DNA of 64,000 nucleotides from Alkalibacillus filiformis (GTDB taxonomy: Bacteria; Bacillota; Bacilli; Bacillales; Alkalibacillaceae): the NCBI RefSeq assembly GCF_030814115.1, contig NZ_JAUSUP010000003.1, positions 1-64,000 on the forward strand, in the 5' to 3' direction. Below the pieces are notes generated by a model. The model saw only the letters and a program-made list of their open reading frames with translations. It did no database searches and was not told the origin of the DNA. Positions 17,338 through 25,642 of the stretch are shown in pieces. Every line of letters starts with the position of its first letter. Position 1 is the stretch's first letter. Made by a program: the position numbers and the translations under genes.

Positions 17338-17366
17338 TTGTATAGTCGATCAAGCATGAATAAAAT
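17338..17366 (+). promoter_or_regulatory. SigA-type promoter for the second hpa transcription unit
   Basis: TTGTAT (17338-17343), 17-bp spacer, TAAAAT (17361-17366), 21 bases before the hpaE start and directly after the hpaBC terminator. The ring-cleavage and lower-pathway genes can thus be transcribed separately. Confidence 0.65.
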
Positions 17367-17387
17367 ATAGCAAAAGGAGAGGATCTT

Positions 17388-18884
17388 GTGACGCAGTTTC
17401 AAGCGCCATCTCAGAAAAAGTTAAAAGATATATCATTGTATATTAACGGTGAATTTGTTGAGTCCAATAGTCAAGAAACGTTTGAAAATATTAACCCATT
17501 TACGAATGAGACAATAAACCACATTGCAGCTGGTGATGCGTCAGATATTGATGAGGCAGTCGCTGCTGCTAAAAGAGCTTTTCACGGTGAATGGGGAAAA
17601 ATGAAGTTAGACGAAAGGTTAGATTACGTTTATAAAATTGGTGACTTAATTGAGGAACATAGTGAAGAAATTGCAGTATTAGAGTCCTATGATACAGGTT
17701 TACCAATTAGTCAGACGCGTAAAATGATTGCCCGTTCGGCGAAAAACTTTAGGTTTTACGCTGAAATGGTCAAAAGTCATTTATATGGTGAAGCGTATCA
17801 AGTCGATGATGAATTCATCAATTACTCGGTTCGTAAGCCAGTCGGTGTAGCGGGGTTAATTACACCTTGGAATGCCCCTTTCATGTTAGAAACGTGGAAG
17901 ATTGCTCCGGCTTTAGCAACAGGGAACACGGTCGTGTTAAAACCGGCTGAATGGTCACCGCTATCGGCTAATCGTATTGCGGAAGTGATTAATGAAGCGG
18001 GACTTCCTGATGGCGTTTTTAACGTTGTGCATGGGTATGGTGAGACAGCGGGTGCTGCATTAGTTCGTCACCCAGATGTTCCACTCATCTCATTTACAGG
18101 TGAGACGACGACAGGTTCAGAAATTATGAAAAACGGTGCAGATGCATTAAAGCAATTCTCGATGGAGTTAGGTGGAAAGTCACCGATCATCATTTTTGAC
18201 GATGCTGATTTCGACCGTGCGCTTGATGCGTGTACTTGGGGTGTATTTTCGTTTAACGGTGAACGTTGTACCGCTAACTCGAGAGTTTATCTGCATGAAG
18301 ATATTGCTGATGAATTTATTAAGAAGTTAAAAGAACGAGTTGACCGCATTCGAGTTGGTGACCCAATGGACCCTAATACACAAGTAGGCCCGTTAGTTCA
18401 CCGTAATCATTATGACAATGTAAAAGGTTATCTCGAATTGGCCGAACAAGAAAGTTGTGAAGTTTATAGCGGTCATGTACCAGCTGAGCATAGCCAAGGT
18501 AATTTTGTCGCGCCAACATTACTATTAAACGCTGATCAGCATATGCGAGTCGTCCAAGAAGAGATTTTCGGTCCAGTCATCGCAGTGATGACATTTAAAG
18601 ATGAAGATGAAGTAATTGAAAAGGCAAATGACGTGCGTTACGGTCTTGCAGGTTATGTTTGGACGAAAGACATGCAACGTGGTCATCGTGTTGCGCAAGC
18701 GATCGATGCTGGTATGTTGTGGGTGAATTCGCAAAACGTACGCGATTTACGTACACCATTTGGTGGATCCAAACATAGTGGAATTGGCCGCGAAGGTGGG
18801 TTTTATGCATTTGAGTTTTACACAGAAACGCAAATCATTCACGTTGCAATGAAAGATCACTATATTCCACAGTTTGGTAAGTAA
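17388..18884 (+). CDS. hpaE: 5-Carboxymethyl-2-hydroxymuconate semialdehyde dehydrogenase
   Basis: It oxidises the ring-cleavage product 5-carboxymethyl-2-hydroxymuconate semialdehyde to the dicarboxylate, using NAD+. It is an aldehyde dehydrogenase of 498 aa with all catalytic parts: TPWN (159-162), Glu260 in MELGGKSP, Cys294 in FNGERCTANSR. The assignment to HpaE over other ALDHs rests on its place between hpaC and hpaD and on length. Start is GTG with AGGAGAGG upstream. It overlaps nothing; hpaD starts 19 bases later. Confidence 0.9.
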   Translation: MTQFQAPSQKKLKDISLYINGEFVESNSQETFENINPFTNETINHIAAGDASDIDEAVAAAKRAFHGEWGKMKLDERLDYVYKIGDLIEEHSEEIAVLESYDTGLPISQTRKMIARSAKNFRFYAEMVKSHLYGEAYQVDDEFINYSVRKPVGVAGLITPWNAPFMLETWKIAPALATGNTVVLKPAEWSPLSANRIAEVINEAGLPDGVFNVVHGYGETAGAALVRHPDVPLISFTGETTTGSEIMKNGADALKQFSMELGGKSPIIIFDDADFDRALDACTWGVFSFNGERCTANSRVYLHEDIADEFIKKLKERVDRIRVGDPMDPNTQVGPLVHRNHYDNVKGYLELAEQESCEVYSGHVPAEHSQGNFVAPTLLLNADQHMRVVQEEIFGPVIAVMTFKDEDEVIEKANDVRYGLAGYVWTKDMQRGHRVAQAIDAGMLWVNSQNVRDLRTPFGGSKHSGIGREGGFYAFEFYTETQIIHVAMKDHYIPQFGK

Positions 18885-18903
18885 ATGGAGAGGAGTTGAA
18901 GTT

Positions 18904-19884
18904 ATGGATTTTAACATTATTCGTTGTGGTCGTGCTGTGTTACATGTCACTGACTTAGAGCGTTCTAAGGCCTTTTACGAAGCGTTAGGGTTTGTAATCA
19001 CTGAATCTGATTCAGACTGTGTTTATTTAAGAGGGCTTGAAGAGCATAACCATCATAGTTTGTTACTAAAAGAAAAAGACGAACCAGTTGTCGAGGCGAT
19101 TAGTTATAAAGTTTACTCTGATGAAGACTTGGATCAGCTTGCTGGTCATTTTGAAAGTGAAGGCACGACAGTTAAATGGTTAGAAAAAGGTTCTCAACAT
19201 GCTTTAGGTAGAGCGTTTCGTATTCAAGACCCTCAAGGTTTACCAGTGGAATTTTATGCTGAAATGGATTCCGTTGAAAGACTATTGCAACGTTATAATT
19301 TGTATAAAGGGGCAAAAGTCCAACGAATCGACCACTTTAACTGTGCTGTAAAGGATGTACAACAAAGCTATGATTACTATATTAATGAATTAGGGTTTGC
19401 TTGTTCTGAATATACGATTGATGATAAGGAGAACATTTGGGCAGCTTGGCTCCATCGAAAGCCGAGTGTTCATGATGTGGCGTTTATGAATAGTGTTGGG
19501 CCGCGTTTGCACCATATCGGTTTTTGGTTAAAAGACCCGATGAGTTTAATCGATGGATGTGATGTATTAGCTTCGATGGGCTATGCAAAGAACATCGAAA
19601 GAGGCCCAGGTCGACACGGATTATCGAATGCTTTCTTCTTATACTTAAGAGATCCAGATGGTCATCGTATTGAACTTTACAATGGTGACTATTTAACGAG
19701 TGACCCAGATTTTAAACCAATTAAGTGGGATTTAAATGATCCATTACGTCAAACGTTCTGGGGTCATGAAGCGCCAGATAGTTGGTTTGATGAAGCATCA
19801 ATTGTATTAGATGTTCATACTGGAGAACCAGTTGAAACGGGTGAACCGAAGCTTAAAAAGACGAAGCCTCAGTTCATGATTTAA
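18904..19884 (+). CDS. hpaD: 3,4-Dihydroxyphenylacetate 2,3-dioxygenase (extradiol)
   Basis: It opens the homoprotocatechuate ring next to the hydroxyls. Two glyoxalase/vicinal-oxygen-chelate modules are present: an N-terminal non-catalytic one (VLHVTDLERSKAFYEALGF) and a catalytic one (IDHFNCAVKDVQQSYDYY). The metal triad can be read as His in RIDHFNC, His in PRLHHIGFWL, and Glu in GHRIELYNGDY, followed by the C-terminal lid of the Brevibacterium-type HPCD. I start at ATG 18904 (326 aa), 10 bases after GGAGAGGAG, rather than at the upstream ATG 18874, which lies inside hpaE. Confidence 0.93.
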   Translation: MDFNIIRCGRAVLHVTDLERSKAFYEALGFVITESDSDCVYLRGLEEHNHHSLLLKEKDEPVVEAISYKVYSDEDLDQLAGHFESEGTTVKWLEKGSQHALGRAFRIQDPQGLPVEFYAEMDSVERLLQRYNLYKGAKVQRIDHFNCAVKDVQQSYDYYINELGFACSEYTIDDKENIWAAWLHRKPSVHDVAFMNSVGPRLHHIGFWLKDPMSLIDGCDVLASMGYAKNIERGPGRHGLSNAFFLYLRDPDGHRIELYNGDYLTSDPDFKPIKWDLNDPLRQTFWGHEAPDSWFDEASIVLDVHTGEPVETGEPKLKKTKPQFMI

Positions 19885-19906
19885 TAGATTGATAGGAGGA
19901 ATGACA

Positions 19907-20836
19907 ATGTCTAAACAGTTTGAAGAGATTAAACAAAAGTTAAGAGGTTCGATTACACCTGTAATTACCCCCTTTAACTCAGACCACGAAATAGATTTCG
20001 TTAAGCAATCAGAGTTAATTGAATACCAGTTAGCCAATGGAACACATGGCATTTCTGTAACAGGGACTTCAGGTGAACCGAGTTCGATGACGGTTGAAGA
20101 GCGTGTTCAAGTCATGGAAAATGCGGCAAGAACGATTGATGGCCGCGTACCATTTGCACCAGGCACAGGTTCAACTAATCACGATGAGACGATCTATTTA
20201 ACGCAAAAAGCACAAGAAATGGGTGCTGATGCGGCAATGGTCATCGTCCCTTATTATAATAAACCGAACCAAAAGGCGCTTTATAAACATTTTAAAACTG
20301 TTGCGGATTCAGTCGATATCCCGATCATAGTTTATAATATCCCAGGCCGTACAGCGAAAAACTTAGAAGTTGAAACACTAGCTCAATTAGCTCAAGATTG
20401 CCCAAACATTATCGGAGTTAAAGAGTCGAACAAAGACTTTGAACACGTTAATCGTGTGTTATTAAATTGCGGTAAAGACTTCTTACTATTCTCAGGAATA
20501 GAGCTTTTATGTTATCCGATGTTAGCGATCGGTGGTGCAGGATCAATTAGTGCAACAGCCAATGTTGAACCAAAGAAAGTAGCAGAAATGCATGATGCAT
20601 GGTTTGCAGGGGATGTTGAAAGAGCGCAAAACTTACACTTTGAACTGATGCGACTAAATGATGTGTTGTTTATGGACACAAACCCTGCTCCTGTTAAAGC
20701 AGCTTTAGGTATGATGGATAAAATTGAACCAGTTTTAAGGCTGCCAATGGATTTACCGACAGACGATGTTCAACAAGTAATCCGTGAAACTCTAATTGAT
20801 TATAATCTATTAAATAATACTAAGCCGGTTAGCTAA
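19907..20836 (+). CDS. DapA-family class I aldolase in the hpa cluster
   Basis: A 309-aa TIM-barrel enzyme of the dihydrodipicolinate synthase/N-acetylneuraminate lyase family. The Schiff-base lysine is in IIGVKESNKD and the tyrosine in YNIPGRTA. The substrate loop reads TGTSGEPSSMT where true DapA has GTTGE, so lysine biosynthesis is unlikely. Its position suggests it splits 2,4-dihydroxyhept-2-ene-1,7-dioate into pyruvate and succinate semialdehyde, the job of HpaI in enterobacteria, which is an unrelated fold. AGGAGG lies 7 bases before ATG 19907; the ATG at 19901 is too close to it. Confidence 0.8.
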   Translation: MSKQFEEIKQKLRGSITPVITPFNSDHEIDFVKQSELIEYQLANGTHGISVTGTSGEPSSMTVEERVQVMENAARTIDGRVPFAPGTGSTNHDETIYLTQKAQEMGADAAMVIVPYYNKPNQKALYKHFKTVADSVDIPIIVYNIPGRTAKNLEVETLAQLAQDCPNIIGVKESNKDFEHVNRVLLNCGKDFLLFSGIELLCYPMLAIGGAGSISATANVEPKKVAEMHDAWFAGDVERAQNLHFELMRLNDVLFMDTNPAPVKAALGMMDKIEPVLRLPMDLPTDDVQQVIRETLIDYNLLNNTKPVS

Positions 20837-20869
20837 TAGCCGGCTAGTCTTTATAAGAGGTGAAAGTAG

Positions 20870-21676
20870 ATGACACGCGCTAAATTTAAGCTTCAAGGCT
20901 TTTCACAGCTTAAAGAAGGAACGTTAGATCGCGATTTTCAAAAAGTAACCATAGATGAAAAACAATATAACGTCAATCAACTGAAGTTTGATAACCCGAT
21001 TACGGGGACGTTGTATGGCACACTTCTAAACTATAAAGGTGAGTATGAACAACTTAAGCCAGAAATGAATGACAAACCTTATCAAAATCCACCTAAAGCT
21101 CCTATTTTGTACATTAAACCAGTTAATACTTTTTCTGCTCATAGTAACCCAATCCCACTTCCAAATGGAGAAGAGCAAGTCCAAATTGGGGCGGCTTTAG
21201 GGCTAGTTATGGGTCAAACAGTAACTAAAGTAAAAGCCGAAGAAGTCTATAACTATATTAAAGGCTATACGGTTGTGAATGATGTCAGTTTACCGATTAC
21301 GAGTTATTACAGACCAGCGATCAAACAAAAAGCGAGAGACGGTTTCTGCCCAATTGGTCCGTGGATTGTTAACCAAGATGAAATCCATGATCCTCACAAT
21401 CTATCCATTAAAGTTTCAGTTAATGGAGAAGTAAAACAAGAAAATTACACAGGCAATTTAATACGTTCGATTCCTGAACTTGTGTCAGAAGTGACGGGAT
21501 TTATGACGTTATATGAAGGAGATGTTCTACTTGTTGGTGTGCCAGAAAATCAACCTTTAGCGAAAGAAGGCGACCAAGTCAGTATTGAAATTGAACAAGT
21601 TGGGCGCTTAAATAACAGAGTCATTCATGAAGATGACGTTTTCGTAAGTGAGGTGGCTGTTGATGAAGCAAGGTAG
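20870..21676 (+). CDS. hpaG: HpaG first-half protein (FAH family), 5-carboxymethyl-2-oxo-hex-3-ene-1,7-dioate decarboxylase/isomerase subunit
   Basis: A 268-aa fumarylacetoacetate-hydrolase-fold protein equal to the N-terminal half of the fused E. coli HpaG/HpcE. Matching blocks are KAPILYIKPVNTFSAHSNPIPLP, GYTVVNDVSLP and RDGFCPIGPW. The Glu-x-Glu metal site of the family is not present: the place is occupied by QIGAALGLVMG. This subunit is therefore probably structural or depends on its partner. It is followed by the second half with overlapping ends, so the two act together. RBS GAGGTG upstream. Confidence 0.85.
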   Translation: MTRAKFKLQGFSQLKEGTLDRDFQKVTIDEKQYNVNQLKFDNPITGTLYGTLLNYKGEYEQLKPEMNDKPYQNPPKAPILYIKPVNTFSAHSNPIPLPNGEEQVQIGAALGLVMGQTVTKVKAEEVYNYIKGYTVVNDVSLPITSYYRPAIKQKARDGFCPIGPWIVNQDEIHDPHNLSIKVSVNGEVKQENYTGNLIRSIPELVSEVTGFMTLYEGDVLLVGVPENQPLAKEGDQVSIEIEQVGRLNNRVIHEDDVFVSEVAVDEAR

Positions 21677-22406
21677 AGTTTTATATGAATCAACGTTACA
21701 TCATGTAACTGAAACAGACGGAAAAGTAAAACTGAAAGATGGTAGGTTAGTAGAAGAACATGAAGTTGAATGGTTACCGCCAGTTGAAGCGGAGACGATT
21801 TTTACACTCGGCTTAAACTACGCAGACCATGCGAAAGAGTTATCTTTTACGAGTCCATTACCAGAACCACTCGTGTTTTTAAAAGGTAAAAATACGATCA
21901 TCGGTCACCGTGGAACGACGGTTAGGCCTGAAGATGTTGAGTTCATGCATTATGAATGTGAGCTGGCAGTAGTTATTGGCAAGTCAGGCAAAAATGTTAA
22001 CAGGGAAGATGCACTCGACTATGTGAAAGGCTATACCATTGCTAACGATTATGCGTTTAGAGATTATCTCGAAAACTATTTCCGCCCTAATTTAAGGGTG
22101 AAAAATAGAGATGGCTGTACGCCAATTGGTCCGTGGTTTGTAGCAAAAGAAGATATTGAAGACCCGATGAACTTACAACTTAGAACGTTTGTAAATGGTG
22201 AGAAAACACAAGAAGGTTCGACGAAAGATATGATTTTAGGGATTCCTGAATTAATCGAGTACTTAAGTAGTTTTATGACTTTAAATGAAGGAGACATGAT
22301 TTTAACAGGAACGCCTAAAGGTTCTGTTGATACTAAAGTTGGCGATGAAGTCATGACTGAAGTTGAAGGAGTTGGCCGATTAACGAACACGATAGTTAGT
22401 GAGTGA
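21663..22406 (+). CDS. hpaG: HpaG second-half protein (FAH family), catalytic subunit
   Basis: A 247-aa FAH-fold protein matching the C-terminal half of E. coli HpaG. It keeps the divalent-metal motif MHYECELAVVIGK (Glu-x-Glu) and the later blocks GYTIANDYAFRD, RDGCTPIGPW and LTGTPKG. It carries out decarboxylation and/or isomerisation of the tricarboxylic intermediate. Start chosen at ATG 21663, 6 bases after AGGTGG; a GTG at 21648 would also be in frame. Either start overlaps the end of the first-half gene, implying translational coupling. Confidence 0.87.
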   Translation: MKQGRVLYESTLHHVTETDGKVKLKDGRLVEEHEVEWLPPVEAETIFTLGLNYADHAKELSFTSPLPEPLVFLKGKNTIIGHRGTTVRPEDVEFMHYECELAVVIGKSGKNVNREDALDYVKGYTIANDYAFRDYLENYFRPNLRVKNRDGCTPIGPWFVAKEDIEDPMNLQLRTFVNGEKTQEGSTKDMILGIPELIEYLSSFMTLNEGDMILTGTPKGSVDTKVGDEVMTEVEGVGRLTNTIVSE

Positions 22407-22425
22407 GCTAAAAGGGGTGAAGTAA

Positions 22426-22821
22426 GTGCCACACTTAATATTAGAGTACACCGATAATTTAAAAAATGATTTAGATGTTGCAAATCTATTAAAAAATATC
22501 AATCAAGCGTTATTGAAGCACAGTGATTTAATTCCAATCGGGGGCTTAAGGTCACGAGCGATTGAGTTGAACGATTATGTCGTGGCAGATGGTCAAGAAG
22601 ATGATGCTTTCGTTCATGCGACTTTAAAGTTGGGTAAAGGGCGAACAGATGAAGAGAAAAAGCGAATCTGTGATGAATTATACGAAGCGATCATCAATGA
22701 TTTGGAACCATTATTTAATCAACGCTACATTGCCTTTTCATTAGAGTTGTTCGAATTTGCCCACCCAACGTATAAGAAAAATAACATTCATGAACGTTAT
22801 AAAAATTTGAAGAAAGGGTGA
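22426..22821 (+). CDS. hpaF: 5-Carboxymethyl-2-hydroxymuconate delta-isomerase
   Basis: A 131-aa member of the tautomerase superfamily (HpaF/HpcD). It begins with Pro after the initiator (start PHLILEYTDNL); this Pro is the catalytic base of the family once Met is removed. Conserved blocks are GGLRSRAIELNDYVVADGQ and ATLKLGKGRTDEEKKRI. It converts the enol acid to the 2-oxo-3-ene isomer used by HpaG. GTG start with AAAGGGGTGAAG upstream; 19 bases after the preceding gene. Confidence 0.92.
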   Translation: MPHLILEYTDNLKNDLDVANLLKNINQALLKHSDLIPIGGLRSRAIELNDYVVADGQEDDAFVHATLKLGKGRTDEEKKRICDELYEAIINDLEPLFNQRYIAFSLELFEFAHPTYKKNNIHERYKNLKKG

Positions 22822-22827
22822 AGTGAT

Positions 22828-24267
22828 GTGGAGAAATTATCACAGCTACATGAGCTCTACATAAATGGAGAGTGGTTTGGTGAACGTTTTGAAAAGATTG
22901 ACGTTGTAAATCCAGCTAACCAAGAAGTCGTTGCTCAAGTACCGAAAGTTGGTCGTGAGGAAGCGTTGAAAGTAGTCGATGCGGCTCATGAAGCTTTACC
23001 GAGTTGGTCATCTTTAACAGCTGATAAAAGAGCTCACTATTTAGAGAAATGGTACACGCTTATTGATCAAGAGAAAGAGTCGATCGGCAAGTTGATGACA
23101 GAAGAATAAGGTAAACCGTTAAAAGAAGCGGTTGGAGAAGTGGGTTACGCTAATAGTTTTATTAAATGGTACGCTGAAGAAGGGAAACGTGTTTATGGCG
23201 ATATCATCCCAGCGTCACACCCTAAAAAAAGAATTTTCGTTCAAAAACAACCAGTAGGAGTCGTATCAGCGATTACTCCGTGGAACTTCCCAGCTGCGAT
23301 GATCACACGAAAAATAGCGCCAGCACTAGCAGCAGGCTGCACAGTCGTATTAAAGCCAGCTACTCAAACACCACTGACTGCAATTAAACTAGTGGAACTC
23401 GCTGAAGAAGCAGGTATACCAAAAGGTGTCATCAATATTGTTGTTGGTAGTTCCAGTGAGATTGGTAAAGCATGGTCTGAGGATAGCCGTGTTCGCAAGC
23501 TTACCTTTACTGGATCAACCGAAGTGGGTAAAGTGTTAATGCGTGATGCAGCGGATACAATGAAAAAGATCTCACTAGAATTAGGAGGTCATGCCCCGGT
23601 GATCGTTATGGAAGATGCTGATCTAAAGAAAGCTGTTAGAGGCGTTATTCAGTCGAAATTCCGTAATGCTGGGCAGACTTGTATATGTGCTAATCGAATT
23701 TATGTTCACGAATCGATTAAAGAAGAATTTTTGCAACGACTAAACGAAGAAGTGAAGCAACTAAAAGTAGGAAATGGCTTAGATGAAGGTGTAGATATTG
23801 GTCCATTAATAGATGAAAATGCTATGGAGAAAGTCGATCAACATGTAAAAGAAGCGGTTCAACAAGGAGCTGTCATTGAAGTTGGTGGGGAAAAGGTAGC
23901 TGATGGAGAAGGGTACTATTATCAACCAACTGTCTTATCTAACGTTAACGACGACATGCTTTGTATGAACGAAGAAACTTTTGGTCCGTTAGTTCCTGTT
24001 TCAACATTTTCAACAGAGGATGAAGTCATTAAACGAGCGAACCATTCACCTTATGGGCTAGCTTCATATGTGTTTACCGAAAATATGAGTCGCGCGTTTC
24101 GAATAAGTGAATCTCTTGAATTCGGCATTGTTGGCGTTAACGATGGCGCACCTTCAACGACACAAGCACCATTTGGCGGCTTTAAAGAAAGTGGATTAGG
24201 TCGAGAAGGTGGCTATCAAGGGATAGATGAATATTTAGAGACGAAGTATGTTTCGTTAAGGTTATAA
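22828..24267 (+). pseudogene. gabD: Succinate-semialdehyde dehydrogenase, interrupted by a nonsense codon
   Basis: The last gene of the cluster would oxidise succinate semialdehyde, the end product of the pathway, to succinate. Read through one stop it gives 479 aa, the family's length. It has TPWNFPAAM, Glu in [12 protein letters not shown], Cys in [11 protein letters not shown] and the C-terminal [14 protein letters not shown]. The frame is broken at 23107-23109: MTEE-TAA-GKPLKEA, where the family has Gln (MTEEQGKPL). A single C to T change (CAA to TAA) explains it. A downstream internal start at 23140 would lack part of the NAD domain. Start is GTG 22828. Either recent inactivation or a sequencing error. 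Confidence 0.88.
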
Positions 24268-24361
24268 AAATTTTTGAGCAAACGAAACTTTATGAGTTGT
24301 TAAACGTTATAGTTAGTAGACAGCTTTTTCAAGTGATCTACACAATTAAATATTAAACCGA

Positions 24362-24446
24362 TCTACTAGGGGAGCATCGCATTGCTGAGAGGTCTTTGAC
24401 CGACCCTTTGAACCTGATCTAGGTAACACTAGCGTAGGGAAGTGGA
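24362..24446 (+). promoter_or_regulatory. TPP riboswitch
   Basis: THI element: AGGGGAGC (24368-24375), CTGAGAGG (24385-24392), the pyrophosphate-sensing block ACCCTTTGAACCTGATCT, and GGTAACACTAGCGTAGGGAAGT. P1 is CTACT (24363-24367) / AGTGG (24441-24445). It controls tenA downstream through a terminator. Confidence 0.95.
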
Positions 24447-24477
24447 GTGGTTAGTTATTGTTATATTGACGATTACT

Positions 24478-24510
24478 GCCCATCCCTACTTGCTAGTGGA
24501 TGGGCTTTTT
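24478..24510 (+). terminator. TPP-riboswitch attenuator terminator
   Basis: Stem GCCCATCC (24478-24485) / GGATGGGC (24498-24505), then TTTTT. The loop bases CCCTACTTGCTAGT (24484-24497) can instead pair with ACTAGCGTAGGG (24428-24439) of the aptamer, a clear antiterminator. TPP binding should therefore terminate transcription before tenA. Confidence 0.9.
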
Positions 24511-24595
24511 AATGCTCCTTAGCGCTTGAAAGGGGTGAGGATCTTCTTCTAAAAGTAGATCATATTTAGAAAAATTAATTGAAAGGGGAATGAAC

Positions 24596-25291
24596 ATGAG
24601 TGAACAATTTACCGATCGATTATGGAAAAGAGTAAAAACAATTTGGAATTCGTATTTGGAACATTCTTTTGTAAAGGGGCTTGGTGAAGGATGGTTAGAA
24701 CAAGAGAAATTTAAACATTGGCTAAAACAAGACTATGTTTATTTAGTCGAGTATTCAAGGTTAATGGCTTTAGGGAGTGCTAAGTCCAATGATTTAAAAA
24801 CGATGACGACTTTTGCTAATCTCCTTCACGGCACATTAAATATGGAAATGGACCTTCATCGCCAATATGCAAGTAAATTTGGGATTACGCCTGAAGAATT
24901 AGAGGAAACAGATGCAGCATCAACGACTACAGCTTATACGAGTTATATGCTGAATGTGTCCCAACGTGGCGGGGTTGAGAATGTTGTGGCTTCTGTCTTG
25001 GCATGTGCCTGGAGTTATAATTTTATCGGCAAAGCGTTAGCGACTTGGCCAGGTTCTAAAGACCATGAGTTCTACGGTCACTGGGTCGAAATGTATTCGT
25101 CTGATGAATTCACAGAGCTAGCTGAGGATTGTAAGAAGCTGATGAATGAATTAGCAGACGGTAAGCCAGAGCGTGAGTTAGTGGAATTAGAAGAAATCGT
25201 TGTCAAAACGAGCTTACTTGAGTATATGTTCTGGGATATGGCTGAAAATTTAGAAGAGTGGCCGATTAAAGTGGAAGAAGTGACTAGATAA
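24596..25291 (+). CDS. tenA: Thiaminase II / aminopyrimidine aminohydrolase
   Basis: It hydrolyses formylamino- or amino-HMP precursors to salvage the thiamine pyrimidine. It is an all-helical TenA protein of 231 aa, with catalytic Cys137 in LACAWSYNFIG, Asp46 in KQDYVYL, and the C-terminal Glu region LLEYMFWDMAE. I start at ATG 24596 because GAAAGGGG lies 8 bases before it; ATG 24590 is only 2 bases from that site. It is alone behind the TPP riboswitch, with no other thi genes near, so it is a free-standing salvage gene. Confidence 0.93.
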   Translation: MSEQFTDRLWKRVKTIWNSYLEHSFVKGLGEGWLEQEKFKHWLKQDYVYLVEYSRLMALGSAKSNDLKTMTTFANLLHGTLNMEMDLHRQYASKFGITPEELEETDAASTTTAYTSYMLNVSQRGGVENVVASVLACAWSYNFIGKALATWPGSKDHEFYGHWVEMYSSDEFTELAEDCKKLMNELADGKPERELVELEEIVVKTSLLEYMFWDMAENLEEWPIKVEEVTR

Positions 25292-25304
25292 CGTGGCTAA
25301 ATAA

Positions 25305-25337
25305 AAGGCAGGGGCTTAATAGTCCCTGCCTTGTTTT
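25305..25337 (+). terminator. Terminator of tenA
   Basis: Stem AAGGCAGGG (25305-25313) / CCCTGCCTT (25324-25332), then GTTTT. Confidence 0.85.
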
Positions 25338-25415
25338 AGCTCGTCAATACTTTGCGCATAATCCATAAAGACACGGTTATGATATAAAGTGACTTTTGAT
25401 AATGGAGGAATTCAA

Positions 25416-25526
25416 ATGACTAAAGATTCAAAAGCACCTAAAGCGAAGCGAAATAACGAGCATAAAGTTCCGGACGAACAAAGAAGAAGGAAAGGTAAGT
25501 CTAATACTCGCAATACAAGAAGTTAG
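25416..25526 (+). CDS. Very basic 36-aa protein, unknown
   Basis: ATG at 25416 is preceded by TGGAGG, and the frame ends at TAG 25524-25526, followed at once by a terminator. The peptide has 14 Lys or Arg residues (TKDSKAPKAKRNNEHK, then EQRRRKGKSNTRNTRS), no hydrophobic segment and no Cys. Size and charge recall minor small acid-soluble spore proteins, but I cannot match it to a named Ssp. A real gene is likely given RBS, promoter-sized gap and terminator. Confidence 0.6.
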   Translation: MTKDSKAPKAKRNNEHKVPDEQRRRKGKSNTRNTRS

Positions 25527-25533
25527 TTTTGTC

Positions 25534-25565
25534 AAAGCACCCTTTTAAATAGGGTGCTTTTTCTT
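25534..25565 (+). terminator. Terminator of the 36-aa gene
   Basis: Stem AAAGCACCC (25534-25542) / GGGTGCTTT (25552-25560), then TTCTTT. Confidence 0.85.
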
Positions 25566-25642
25566 TGCTAAAGTTTCGTTCATAGTCCCATTTCTATGAT
25601 AAAATGAAACAATGAATTTTCAGGCATAGGAGTGGAACGAGA

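Noticed and set aside
19907-20836. Lysine biosynthesis DapA
   Set aside because: The substrate loop differs from true DapA and the gene is embedded in the hpa cluster. No other lysine genes are near.
23107-23109. Recoded stop in the succinate-semialdehyde dehydrogenase gene
   Set aside because: The codon is TAA, not TGA (Sec) or TAG (Pyl), and relatives have Gln there. A simple nonsense change or base error fits.
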